In this document: piece by piece, positions 1 to 11,010 of the stretch
Layout of the letters: each line of letters starts with the position of its first letter
Position numbering within the stretch: the first letter of the stretch is position 1
From: Canna indica
Lineage: Eukaryota > Streptophyta > Magnoliopsida > Zingiberales > Cannaceae
NCBI GenBank assembly: GCA_034359265.1
Contig: CP136892.1
Span: forward strand, 83,382,001 to 83,446,000
DNA length: 64,000 nt
Direction of reading: 5' to 3'
Position numbers and translations under genes: made by a program
Notes under the pieces: model-generated
What the model saw: the letters and a program-made list of their open reading frames with translations, nothing else
The model's database searches: none
What the model was told of the DNA's origin: nothing

Positions 1-1506
1 CACGGCGTTGCTTCGCGTAAAGAGCAAAATATTGGAATTTGATGCTTTGTTTGATGTGGATTACGTACAGTGCACGTGGACAACAGCACTCGTGAACCCG
101 ATTCACCGACCAGTAGATCCGGGTTCGACCCGAATCGAACGTCGGGTCGGTTTCTCACACGTTTCGCATTCTTTTATTATGCCAACTAATTACGAACAAC
201 ATCAATATGACTATTTTGAGTTTTAAAATATGTACATATTTTTATAAAATTATTCAACCAGGATGAAAAAATGTTATTCAAGTGGAATAATTTGTATTCA
301 ACTTTATATTTTAACTTTATAAAGTTAAAAAAAAAAAAGATCGATGAAAAGATAATTTTATGCCCAATATATTTTAAAAAAATGTCTAAATGTATAATCA
401 TCAACAGCGGTAGATTGATGATTTTTTAAAAAATAAATGTATTAATACGATACTTTCACTCCTTTTATTTTCATAATTTCTCACCGAGAGTGTTATTTAA
501 ACACAAGTTTTAAAGACATGTTATTAAGCTCTAATTACCAACAAAAAAAAAAGACTAATCACAACCTTTATATTCCACTTTTATATTTTCTCAATAACCA
601 ATGACATCTAAGAGACGTTTGATATATAGTAATCTATCGATAATGCGATTTTTAAATTTTTAGGATCCATATATTATCGTATTTGATTTGAATATTATAC
701 TAATAATTCAGATTATCTCGATAATTCATGTCACCACCAAAGTGATAATGTGGATGGCTCCCATGCAAGGTGGATATATGAATTATGACACAATGATAAT
801 TCTAAATTCTAATATTATCTTTCTCTTTCATATATTCTTCTTCGTGCAAGACACCACAATCTCTGCACGCCACCAATATCTCAGTCGCCACAAATCGCCG
901 AACTCAACCACCATCACCTGTCACTACCACCACGTTGTCTCAGCCACCATCACACACTCATCTTCTTCCTTCCCCATCTAGACAACCCAAAATAAAAATG
1001 CTAAATATGCTAATGCTTCAAATCCGAATCACAACTTCGATTGAAGCACGGAGGCTTTGCCTGAAATTCCTCTGCCATAATTTCAAAGCAGAGGGGCTTC
1101 GATTGAATCCCTATGCTTCAAAATCAAAGCACAACAACTCCGGTGAAGCATAATGAAAACGAGAGGAAGAACAAGAATCGAGAGGCTGCGAATTAAAGGG
1201 CTGACGACGAGAGCAATAAAGATGGGCGGACGATGAGAGCGACAGACACACTAACATGAAGCAATGCCCCAAACACAATATTATATTACTAGTAAATTAA
1301 ATGTGGTAATTTACCTCGTGGTAGTGTGAAATACCATTATAATATTATTAAGCAATCACCAAACACAATCCAAGATCAAATAACCCTTGAGTCATTGGAT
1401 GAATATGTTAATCTACTAAATGACTCGATAAAAGACCAAATGACAGGATAATTATGAAAAAATGGACGGTGATGTTAACAATTTGGGGGGGGGGGGGGTG
1501 AAAGTA
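1..1506. other. AT-rich spacer left of the transposon block
   Basis: No coding region can be supported here. All open frames are short (under 100 codons), lack recognisable motifs and have no convincing splice partners. The sequence is AT-rich with a moderately GC-rich patch around 1020-1260 in which a 'gaagca'-type word recurs. A run of 12 G occurs at about 1487-1498, just before the hAT target site. Confidence 0.6.
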
Positions 1507-1970
1507 CCATATTGTAGAGATGGCAACGGGCTGGGCCAGCCCATGGGCGGCACGAGCACGACCCGGTTTGGGCCGGGTCTGGCCTGGCACGGTTGTGCCC
1601 AGAAGACGAGATTGAGCACGGGTGGCCTGGCATGCGCTAGGTCTAGGTCGGCCCGAGCCAAGTATGGCTCGGGCCGACGAATATATTATAAAAACATATT
1701 AAATTTACCTATAAATACCCTCTCTCATTCTTCATTTATTCCATCTTCATCTTCAACTCTTTCTCTCAATCCTTAACTCTCAACTCTCAATTCTCAACTT
1801 TCAACTCTCTTACTCTCAACAATCTAAGTTCATTTACAATAATTCTCAACAACATTTTAAGCTCATCAAGAAGACAAGGATTCAAGATTGTTGTTATTTT
1901 TTTTAATCTCTTCAATTTGTTTCATTGATTAGTATAATATTTATACTTTTTATATTTTTAATTTTTACTA

Positions 1971-3825
1971 ATGGCGGATGGAGATTTTTCAGGTTATACT
2001 CCACAAGTTGGATCAAATATGAAATGCCTTCTGCTACTCCTACCACTCCTACCACTCAACAAAATCAAAATATAGAGATAAGTTCATCTATTAATTTATG
2101 TCCATCAGGTAGAAATAAAAGTATGATTTGAGAATATTTTGAGAAAATTATTGAACCTGATGGCACCATAACAACAGCCCGGTGCAAAAAAATATCAAAA
2201 AATTCTTTCAGCTTCAACAATCGGAGAAACTGGTCATTTATTACGTCATGCAAAGGGTCATGACAGTAAGGTTGCACAAGCTCAACAAATTCTTAATTTA
2301 TCTTCTTTTGGTTTAATAGTTTTTTCGTATGATCATGATTTTCAACGTCGAGAACTTGCAAAATTAATTGTTCAAAGTGAATCTCCTTTTAGTTTTGTTG
2401 ATCAACCAATATTTTCTAGTTGGATTCAAAATACTTCACAAACGAAAATATAAAAAAATACTCGAAATACAATAAAAAGTGATGCTTTAAAATTATTTTT
2501 TATATATAGAGAAAATATAATGACTAGTTTTCAAAATAATAAATCAAAAATTTCTTTAACATCTGATGTTTGGTCTAGTCAACGTACTACTAATTCTTAC
2601 ATTTGTGTTACTGCATATTGGATTGATGAAAATTTTATTTTGCAAAAAAGAATAATTAGTTTTAAAGTTTTTGAATATCCACACACTTCTGTTATCATTT
2701 TTTCTACTATTAGATTTGTAACATTTTTCTATAATATAAATAATAAAAAAATAATAGATGTTATTAGATATATGCGTTCTTCAAAAGCAAGAACACAATA
2801 ATTTAAAAAATTATGTCAATTTTTTAATAAATCATTTAAAAAATTTAATGGTGATGTTATTACTATATGGAATTCAGCATATCATATGCTTATGTCTACT
2901 ATAAGATATCAAGAAATCCTTACAATATTTTACAATTAAAATATGTCTGGTGATCCAATTAATAATAATGATTGATTAGTTGCTGGGCATATTACTCAAA
3001 ATTTAGAACTTTTTAATAAAGCTAGCGAACAACTTTCCGGTGTTTATTATCCTACGTGTAATTTAACTCTTTCACTTATAGTTCGTATTAGTGAAGTATT
3101 TTCTTTATATAGACATCATCCTTTATTTGCACAAATTATTTTTTTAATGAAATCTAAATTTAAAAAGTATGGTCATATATACTTACTTTATTTTGTTTAG
3201 CAATATGTTTAGATCCTATAATGAAAATTGATGGTTTAAATATGTTGTTAGATGATTATTATAACAATATGGAATTAGATAATGTTGAAGAAGAAAAAAA
3301 ATTAAAATTTTGAGTTTATTGAATTATATGTTTGTATTTTACGCTTCAAAATTTGGTGATACAATTACAAATAAGACAACATCTTCTTCTTCTAGATTAA
3401 GAGATGATGATGGAAATAATATTAATTCTCAACTTGGTCGTAGAATAAAAAAAAAATCTACTAATTTTAATGATTTTTTTTTTCTAGATCATAATCATTC
3501 TGAAGAAATAGATGATAATGAAATTTTAGCATGGTGGAAAAAATAAAAAAATATGTATCTTATTATTTTCATCATGGCGCGTGATATACTAACTGTTCTT
3601 GTGTCTACAGTAGCTTCCAAGTCTTGTTTTAGTGCAGGAAATAGAATTCTCGACGAAAAAAAGAGCCGAATGAGTGAAGAAATAGTTGAAATGTGCATTT
3701 GCTTAAAACACTGATTGGATGCTGAAGATAGATTACAAGATAAGGGATAACACGACACTTCATCATCGGGAGAGGAGGAAGCTCAAACAAGCGAAGCTGG
3801 TGCTGCTGGTCCAAGTACAAGTTAA
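1971..3825 (+). pseudogene. Broken BED/hAT-family transposase (RICESLEEPER-like)
   Basis: Translating in shifting frames gives fragments in the order of a plant hAT transposase. First is a start MADGDFSGYTPQ at 1971. Next comes a BED-finger-like stretch (EYFEKIIEPDGT, then a GHLLRHAKGHDS-type histidine region) near 2130-2270. The core contains SLTSDVWSSQRTTNSYICVT (about 2550-2615). The C-terminal dimerisation region follows (DILTVLVSTVASKSCFSAG and RMSEEIVEMCICL, about 3580-3715), ending GAAGPSTS before a TAA at 3823-3825. In-frame stops and frameshifts occur throughout (for example after 2127, near 2450, 2800, 3200 and 3545), so it cannot make a functional protein. The CACTA element begins at the base immediately after the stop codon. 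Confidence 0.88.
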
Positions 3826-3847
3826 CACTACTAGAATAATGGGCATC

Positions 3848-4230
3848 AGCAACGGTTGATGCCGTTGCTGAGCCGTTGCTGAAGAGCATCAGCAACGGCC
3901 GAGCCGTTGCAATAGAGCTGTGACAGAAAGTCGCGTTGCTGATGACTTAGCAACGGATCAGCAACGGCCGCTCGGGCCGTCGCTCAAAACATTATCAGCA
4001 ACGGCCGCTCGGGCCGTTGCTAAAAATATTATCCGCAACGGTTTTACCACGGACCCGGAGCCGTTGCTGATAACGTTAATAGCAACGGCCTCGAGTCCGT
4101 AGCAACGCCGTTAGTAAAACCCCGTCGCTAAGCCGTTGCTGTAGGTCATCAGCAACGGCTGTCGATACACTTTTAGCAACGGCTCCCACGGACGGCCGTG
4201 GGAAAGCCGTTGCTGATGACCTATACCTTC
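3848..4230. repeat. CACTA left subterminal repeat array
   Basis: At least ten copies of a 10-12 bp word AGCAACGGC or its inverse GCCGTTGCT are spread in both orientations, often paired as short inverted repeats around variable spacers. In known En/Spm elements such subterminal words are the binding sites of the TNPA-type protein and are needed for transposition. The same word fills the right end (10726-11010). Confidence 0.9.
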
Positions 4231-4500
4231 AACCAGCAAAATTTCAAATTCCTAATTTCCATTGATACATTGATACATTTATCTGATACATAACTCACAC
4301 ACCCATACCCTCATACACACATTCATTCACACATCACAAACACACCAAGATATACATCAAAACAATTATATTTATATTGATAATTATCCACGATAGTATA
4401 AAAACAATTCAAATGCAAAATTGAAGTATCAATATCCAAACAAAATAAGTTAAACAAGTTCAATATCTTAGTAACAAGTTCAATATCCAAACAAAAAATC

Positions 4501-6021
4501 TCACGATGACGATGGAGGATGGTCTGGATCATATGGCGGGGTCTGGAGTGCTTGAGTGTACACCGGCGTGGACTGACTCGAGGACGATGGATTAGATGAT
4601 GCCGAAGAGATGCCTGCTGCGGGATGACCTGACATGTTGCGTAGCATAGCATGCATCTCCTCCATCATCTGACTCTGACGCGCGACCGTCTCCTCTAGAG
4701 TCCTTATTCTGCTACTATGATCATAACTGGATCTAGAGGTGGACGGCCGCTCACCAGCGACCGGAGGGGTCGGTGCCCCAAGTGGCCCTAGCACGGCTCG
4801 CGCATGACCACTATCTGCGAAGCCATATACGCGGCCATGATCCCAGCCACCTGCGGCCTCGACCCACGATGCTGCGTCAAAGTCCTCGGGGGTACCCCCG
4901 CGCTGCACCACCCTCTGGCTGTACGTCTCCTACTCGAGTTTGATTTTTTGTTTAATATTTATCATAAAACTTAAATTATAAATATATAATGAATAATTTA
5001 AACAAATATATAATTACCACAATGTATGCAGCGCGGTTGTGGATGTACTCCCCCGTCCCATGTGCTCGACGGTGAGTCCGCTCAAACACCGCCATCGGGG
5101 AGGGTCGCTGGACAGTCCCGTCATCCGACACCGTCGTCTACATTTACAAAACAAATACATTAATTAGTACACATAATAACAAATAAAATATATAATTAAA
5201 CGATATACTTACCATACGGTTTGCGTGCACTGCAAATGCAACAGAGCCGCCGGTGTGACGCGCTGCTCCCCCCGACATGCGATTTCTAGCCGCATTCTGA
5301 GAAACCTCCTGCCATCGATCCGTCGACCATATCCCCACGAGCTGGTCCCATATATCCGGAGTAATCCAACTGGGGCCGTATCCCCGAGTCTCCGCGATGT
5401 TAGTGGTCCCAGCTCGGGCCATCGCTCGGGACCGAGCCTGCCCCAGCTGCCCGTTGTACCTTGCCCGGGAAATAGACTCCCAGGCAGCGTAAATGAAGGA
5501 CCTCTGGTCCTCGGCCCATGTATAGCGAGCATGCAAAATAATAATATCAGTACCAATTCTTAATATATCATCATGCATGTAAAAAAAAAAATAATACGTG
5601 TCTCAAACTCGCGCCATAACATGTCGACGTGCTCGCTAGGCACGTGAGACCACGTAGGCCATGCCCCGTGCATGTATCGTCGAATAGTAGAAGAAATGCT
5701 CCTCGGCACTTCTTCTTGCTCGAACCTGCACAACAAAAATAAATTTTAATATTATATTATGATATAATGAATTTGTAATGATTCATAATTCATGATATAT
5801 TACCGCTCCCCAATCACGCTGATCAATCTACGTGACTCTGTGGCTGGTGGAGGCTGCCACCTGTTCGGCCCGCGTGGCCGCCTGCGTCTGGATGTACTAG
5901 CTTCGGCAGTATCATCCTCATGAGGATCAGCAACAGGAGGATCAGCAGCATGAGTAAGTGCTGGAGTCTCACCGATCGGAGACTCCGAAGCTCTCCTGCG
6001 TCGATAACCACGACCAGACAT
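4501..6021 (-). CDS. TNPA/TNPD-like CACTA accessory transposase (spliced; one junction unresolved)
   Basis: Exons read on the minus strand are 5804-6021 (starts MSGRGYRRRR, basic and acidic N terminus, ends VIGER), 5598-5725 (WPTWSHVPSEHVDMLW), about 5213-5553 (RYTWAEDQRSFIYAAW, then GYGPSWITPDIWDQLVGIWS), 5018-5137 (MAVFERTHRRAHGTGEYIHN) and 4501-4929 (ends SSSS, stop). The third and fourth exons match the Plant transposase (Ptta/En/Spm) family, where the W-x-P-x-x-W pattern and the 'FERTH...Y' segment recur. The last exon holds a short coiled coil (SSRIRTLEETVARQSQMMEE) that may dimerise the protein. In known systems this partner binds the subterminal repeats. Exons 1-2 and 3-5 join in frame. 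The join between exons 2 and 3, across a poly-T tract near 5580, does not join in frame with any acceptor I can find. Either a small indel has damaged the gene or the boundary is different. Confidence 0.75.
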
Positions 6022-6098
6022 ATCTGTCGAACAGACATATAATCAGATTATTGTATAAATAGTAGAGATATATTTAATAAAATATATATACTTTACAA

Positions 6099-9000
6099 TT
6101 ATTCCTCATCATCTGAATAATAGTCTTCGAATTCTTCTTCTTCTTCCTCTTCTTCCTCTTCGTCATCTTCTTCATCTCCAGCTTCCTCAATTTCATGATC
6201 GTCATCATCAGCATATTCAACTTCTAATTGAATTGACGTTGTGTCTGCATCCTCGAGTATTGGAATAATACGATCCACAGCAGGAAGATCATCTTCTTGA
6301 TAGAAACCAGGAGGATCATTTTCTCCTACTATCGGATCAATTTTTCCTCTACCTTTTGTCTTACAGACTACACGCCAATCTGCTCTATCTTTATTTCGAG
6401 CCGGATACTTCGCGTAATATACTTGTTCGGCTTGTGATGCCAATATAAATGGCTCATTTGCTGCCAATTTCGATTTGTAATTAACCTCAACAAGTTTGTA
6501 TTTTTGATGAACTTTCATGCCCCTTTCTGTTGTATCGAACCAATGACATCTAAATAGGAACACTGATTTCAAGCCGAAGTAGTGCAACTCTATCACTTCT
6601 TCCACTAGTCCATAGAAATCCATATCACATTCAACATAGGTTGTCCCTTTCACGCAGACCCCAGCATTCATCGTCTTTTTTGTAGATGAATATTCAACCG
6701 TGTGAAATTTATACCCGTTAACAAAATATCCGCTATAGCACGACACAAGTCGCGACGGTCCACTAACAAACTCAAATATTTTTTCATCTATTTCAGCTCT
6801 GTGATCTTTGCTGTAAGTCTGAATCCAAGAAGGGAAATCACGATTCCGTAATGTCTCCAATTCTTGATCGTTGTGAATAGAGTATTTTTGCACCATCTCA
6901 ATGTCAAATATTTCAATGAATTGTTCAATCTCTGGGCAATTGAGTAATACATACAAGTGTGCCAAATGATACTCTTCATCGCTTAAGTGTCGAGATGGAC
7001 GAGAACCAAAAGCACGACCAGAGTGACAAAATATATTTAAACGTCCATCTGAATGTCGAACACCCCCGTCGTCGTTACGTGGAAGACGATCAAATCTTGT
7101 CTGTACTGTCGATTCAAAGTAAAATGAGCAGAATGTTGAAATTTCTTGGATGATATACGATTCAGATATTGATCCTTCAACAGCTGCGGTGTTCTTTACT
7201 TTTTTCTTCAGACGATTCATGTATCTTTCAAATAAGTACATCCAACGATATTGAACGGGGCCACCAACTCGTGCCTCGTATGCCAAGTGTATCGGTAGAT
7301 GCTCCATCGAGTCAAAAAATACAGGAGGGAAAAACTGCTCCAGCTTGCATATGATTTCAACAATATTATTTTCAAGTGTTGACATATCTTCGACTCGAAG
7401 GACATTTGCACAGATGCTTCTAAAAAACATACTTAATTCAGTCAACGGACCCCAAATATTATCAGGTAGAAGATCTCGAAATGCGATCGGAAGTAATCTC
7501 TGCATGAATACATGACAATCATGGCTCTTCATCCCTGATATTTTGCAATCATCGACGTTCACACATCGAGATAAGTTTGAAGCATATCCATCGGGTAATC
7601 TGAGTTCTTTTACCCATTGACAAACATCTTTGATCTGTTGTTTATTTAACACATATAGGGCCTTCGGTTTCAGATATCGTCCGTTGACCTCTTGTAACTC
7701 CAACTCTGGTCTTTTACAAAGTATTTTCAGATCATGTCGGGCTTTGACATTATCTTTAGTTTTTCCAGAAATATCCATCACAGTGTTGAAAATATTATCA
7801 AACACATTTTTTTCAATGTGCATGACATCTAAATTATGTCGAATCAATAATGAACTCCAATAGGGCAATTCCCAAAAGATACTTTTTTTCACCCAGTTGT
7901 GTGTTTGGCCAAAACCTGACACTCTTTCATTGCGACCAAATACTATATCTGGAAGTGCTGAAACACGTGCTAACATTTGTTCACCAGACAACATCGGTGG
8001 TGGCCCATCTCTTTCGACTCTGCCCTTAGTAAATTTATTACGATTCCTTCGATACTGGTGATGAACCGGTAGGAATCGACGATGACAATCAAAGAATGAG
8101 ATTTTTCGTCCGTTCTGAAGACTGATTGATTTAGAGTGTTCCATACAATACGGGCAAGAGAGTCGGCCGTGAGTGCTCCAACCCGACAACATGCCGTACG
8201 CGGGGAAATCATTGATTGTCCACAAGACCGCGGCCTTTAAATTGAAGTTTTGCTTCCGATGACAATCATAAGTGACAGCTCCCTCAGTCCACAATATTTT
8301 CAATTCATCTATCAAGGGTCTGAGAAATATGTCAATTTCTTTTCGCGGACCCTTAGGACCCGGAATAATCATCGAAAGATAAATAAATTCATCTTTCATG
8401 CACATTGACGGTGGCAAATTATAAACTGTCAGCAGCACTGGCCAAACTGAATAAGGAGTTGCAGAATGTCCAAACGGATTAAAACCATCTGTGCACAATC
8501 CCAATCTGATATTTCTAGTATCCATAGCAAATGAAGGATAACATGTATCCAAATGTTTCCATGCTTCACTGTCAGATGGATGAGTCATTACTGTATCATC
8601 ACGACTTCTTGCATGCCAACTCATGTAGGGGGCTGTCTTTTCCGACATGAATAATCTTTGAAGCCTCGGTGTTAGTGGAAAATACCGAAGCACCTTAAAC
8701 GGGATATTTTTCTGTCGGACCGATTTCTTCTCCTTGTAACGAGGGTGTTGACATACAGGGCATTTATCCAACTGCACATTTTCTTTATAATATAAAATGC
8801 AGTTATTTTGGCACGCGTGTATTTTTTCGTACCCAAGCCCCAATTTTCTCATTAGCTTTTTAGTCTTATAAAAAGTAGGCTCAAACTTGTTATCAGTAGG
8901 CAGCATTCCATTAATCAATCCAGCAATCCGATCATACGCAACTCCGCTGATATTACAATCGGCCTTGATGTTTAAGAGCTGTGTCATTGCTGAAAACCTA

Positions 9001-9590
9001 GTGTATTTAGGACAATTCTCATACAAAGGTTCATCGGCAGCTTTCAACATCTCGTAAAATTCTGCAGCTTCTTTATTCGGTAATTCAATCTCTACCGCAG
9101 CCCCTACTTCTGTGATATCAACCGCTGTAGTATCTGGTGGGACTGATGTCTGAAGAACTGGCCGATCAACATTATCATTCAGGCGGAATTGACCCCCAAG
9201 ACTATCAAGTATCATAGTTCTATAGAGATTACATTGACCGGATGAAGAAGCACCAGCAGAGGAAGATTCACCATATGTCTGAACGACAGGATTGCTCGAC
9301 GTCCCGACTTCGCGTGACTCCCCGTGACAAGTCCATAGAAAATATCTTGGTGTAAATCCTTTGGTATATAGATGCAGAGTGACAGTCTCCCGATCCAAAA
9401 ATCGTCCATTCGAACAAATGCGGCACGGACATCGGATTTGATCACCCATGCTAACGAAATTCCGATTCGAATAGGCGAAATTTAGGAAGTACGTTACGCC
9501 TAATCGAAACTCATTCGTTAAAGCTCCACGATCAAAACGTCGGTACATCCAACTTTGATCAGCCGACATGATTCTGTCAATCAATGACAA
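6099..9590 (-). CDS. TNP2-like CACTA transposase, 1163 aa, uninterrupted
   Basis: This is the catalytic transposase of the CACTA element. The N terminus (ADQSWMYRRFDRGALTNEF, then CPCRICSNGRFLDRETVTLH) is the transposase-associated domain. A segment with CPVCQHPRYKEKK, PLTPRLQRLFMS and GLCTDGFNPFG follows, and then the tnp2 core (WTINDFPAYGMLSGWSTHGRLSCPYC, shown in part; RHNLDVMHIEKNVFDN). The C-terminal half carries DUF4218-type (DCHVFMQRLLPIAFRDLLP) and DUF4216-type (FKVHEVEYS-like, here YKFHTVEYSSTKKT) regions. It ends in a strongly acidic tail (EEEEEEEEEEFEDYYSDDEE). The frame is open for 3.5 kb without an intron, which is unusual for a plant transposon relic. The annotated start is upstream of a second Met (MSADQSW) that many family members would use. 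Confidence 0.95.
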   Translation of the reverse strand: MSLIDRIMSADQSWMYRRFDRGALTNEFRLGVTYFLNFAYSNRNFVSMGDQIRCPCRICSNGRFLDRETVTLHLYTKGFTPRYFLWTCHGESREVGTSSNPVVQTYGESSSAGASSSGQCNLYRTMILDSLGGQFRLNDNVDRPVLQTSVPPDTTAVDITEVGAAVEIELPNKEAAEFYEMLKAADEPLYENCPKYTRFSAMTQLLNIKADCNISGVAYDRIAGLINGMLPTDNKFEPTFYKTKKLMRKLGLGYEKIHACQNNCILYYKENVQLDKCPVCQHPRYKEKKSVRQKNIPFKVLRYFPLTPRLQRLFMSEKTAPYMSWHARSRDDTVMTHPSDSEAWKHLDTCYPSFAMDTRNIRLGLCTDGFNPFGHSATPYSVWPVLLTVYNLPPSMCMKDEFIYLSMIIPGPKGPRKEIDIFLRPLIDELKILWTEGAVTYDCHRKQNFNLKAAVLWTINDFPAYGMLSGWSTHGRLSCPYCMEHSKSISLQNGRKISFFDCHRRFLPVHHQYRRNRNKFTKGRVERDGPPPMLSGEQMLARVSALPDIVFGRNERVSGFGQTHNWVKKSIFWELPYWSSLLIRHNLDVMHIEKNVFDNIFNTVMDISGKTKDNVKARHDLKILCKRPELELQEVNGRYLKPKALYVLNKQQIKDVCQWVKELRLPDGYASNLSRCVNVDDCKISGMKSHDCHVFMQRLLPIAFRDLLPDNIWGPLTELSMFFRSICANVLRVEDMSTLENNIVEIICKLEQFFPPVFFDSMEHLPIHLAYEARVGGPVQYRWMYLFERYMNRLKKKVKNTAAVEGSISESYIIQEISTFCSFYFESTVQTRFDRLPRNDDGGVRHSDGRLNIFCHSGRAFGSRPSRHLSDEEYHLAHLYVLLNCPEIEQFIEIFDIEMVQKYSIHNDQELETLRNRDFPSWIQTYSKDHRAEIDEKIFEFVSGPSRLVSCYSGYFVNGYKFHTVEYSSTKKTMNAGVCVKGTTYVECDMDFYGLVEEVIELHYFGLKSVFLFRCHWFDTTERGMKVHQKYKLVEVNYKSKLAANEPFILASQAEQVYYAKYPARNKDRADWRVVCKTKGRGKIDPIVGENDPPGFYQEDDLPAVDRIIPILEDADTTSIQLEVEYADDDDHEIEEAGDEEDDEEEEEEEEEEFEDYYSDDEE

Positions 9591-9640
9591 TTTCTTTGGT
9601 TAATGTCTTTAGGTGAGATTGTCCTATTCCATTCGGGATT

Positions 9641-9836
9641 TATGTTATTCGTACTGCACTTACGTTTTTATTTTAACTGTTAACTAATTATTCTAAATTT
9701 CGACAGCATCTCCCTACAGTTCTCCGAATACGCATATCATCTGGGCGCGTATCGGAGAACAAGGGAGATGTTGTCGAATTTTAGAATAATTAGTTAACAG
9801 TTAAAATAAAAACGTAAGTGCAGTACAAATAACTAT
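9641..9836. repeat. Long near-perfect inverted repeat upstream of the transposase
   Basis: The arms run from about 9651-9732 and 9749-9826, pairing GTACTGCACTTACGTTTT with its inverse and continuing for roughly 80 bp with only a few mismatches around a short loop (about 'ATATCATCTGGG'). Weaker pairing extends outward on both sides. It lies directly upstream of the TNP2 start codon on the same strand and inside the CACTA element, so a transcript through it would fold into a long hairpin. Confidence 0.88.
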
Positions 9837-10031
9837 ATTCCCAAATTGTCCAATCAGGGACAATTCAAGAATTGTACGTCGTATAAAAGATCATCTACTT
9901 CTTTTACACGAACATACAATCCCCGAACGGATCTAAGGTTTTGCTAAATCATATCCGATTCGTCGATGCGTACGTGAAACATATCAACTCGTCGGATGGA
10001 TGATTATTTTCTAAATGTTTCGAGACAGTTC

Positions 10032-10300
10032 GAGTCCATATTGGACGATTTCGGCGCGCGTCCGAAGTGGACGATTCCGGCGCGAGTCCGAAGTGGACGA
10101 TTCCGGCGCGAGTCCGAAGTGGACGATTCCGGCGCGAGTCCGAATTGGACGATTCCGGCGCGAGTCCGAATTGGACGATTCCGGCGCGCGTCCGAAGTGG
10201 ACGATTCCGGCGCGAGTCCGAATTGGACGATTCCGGCGCGAGTCCGAATTGGACGATTCTGGCGCGCGTCCGAAGTGGACGATTCCGGCGCGCGTCCGAA
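10032..10300. repeat. 26-bp GC-rich minisatellite, about 10 units
   Basis: The unit is approximately GTCCGAAGTGGACGATTC followed by CGGCGCGA, repeated head to tail with few substitutions (AAGTGG/AATTGG, GCGAGT/GCGCGT). Because 26 is not a multiple of 3, all three plus-strand frames stay open and give look-alike repetitive open frames; these are not genes. The array lies within the right half of the CACTA element. Confidence 0.95.
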
Positions 10301-10380
10301 ATTAATCTAAACCCTAATAATTAATCTAACAAATTAAACAATTAATTAACATTTATAAAATAATTAATTAACAATTTCAA

Positions 10381-10386
<6 letters not shown>

Positions 10387-10431
<45 letters not shown>
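10387..10431. repeat. (AT)n microsatellite
   Basis: An almost pure AT dinucleotide run of roughly 45 bp lies between the minisatellite and the GC-rich right part of the CACTA element. Confidence 0.95.
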
Positions 10432-10433
<2 letters not shown>

Positions 10434-10725
10434 CGGCGCCTGAGTCCACCCTCCGGCGCCGGCGTACAGTGGCCGGACACACTGTCCGGCCACTGTAGAA
10501 GGTTCGGCGGCGGCCATAGGCCGACCGCCGCCGGCCGAAACCCTAGAAATAGGGTTTCGGTCGGATTTTAGCATCTCCGGCCGATCAACATACCGGCAGC
10601 AGCGGCAGCGGCGCGTCGGCGAGAGGCGTCGGCAGCAACGGCAGCAGCGGCGAAGGTCGGCAGGAGCGGCGGCGGCAGAAGCGGGAGGAAGAAGGGTCGG
10701 GCGCGAGAGCGTGCCCTATATAAAC

Positions 10726-11010
10726 TTATCAGCAACGGCTCACTCGCCCGTTAGAAAGCCGTTGCTGATAAGTTATCATCAGCAGCGGCTCACTTATCCG
10801 TTAGCAAGCCGTCGCTGAAGATTAAATAATCAGCAACGGCTAGCCTTTCCGTCAGAAAGCCGTTGCTGATAATTAAAATAATCCGCAACGGCTCGGTTGT
10901 CCGTTAGAAAGCCGTTGCAGATACATATATCTGCAACGGCTCGAGCGGCCGTAAGAACGCCGTTGCAAATAGCAACGGCTTGAGCGGCCGTTGCTGATAG
11001 CCGTTGCTGA
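10726..11010. repeat. CACTA right subterminal repeat array
   Basis: Multiple ATCAGCAACGGCT and GCCGTTGCTGAT words alternate in inverted pairs separated by short 'CCGTTAG' spacers. This mirrors the left array at 3848-4230. The layout suits binding by the element's second protein and could fold into hairpins. Confidence 0.9.

Noticed and set aside
600..1380. Possible MITE with GTTTGATATA/TGTTTGGTGA-type ends
   Set aside because: Inverted similarity is too weak and no target duplication could be paired.
5225..5563. 112-codon plus-strand frame
   Set aside because: It is antisense to the third exon of the CACTA accessory transposase.
10032..10300. CRISPR-like repeat array
   Set aside because: Units are contiguous with no unique spacers, and the context is a plant transposon.
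9996..10324. Three overlapping repetitive open frames
   Set aside because: They are products of a 26-bp minisatellite whose period keeps all frames open.
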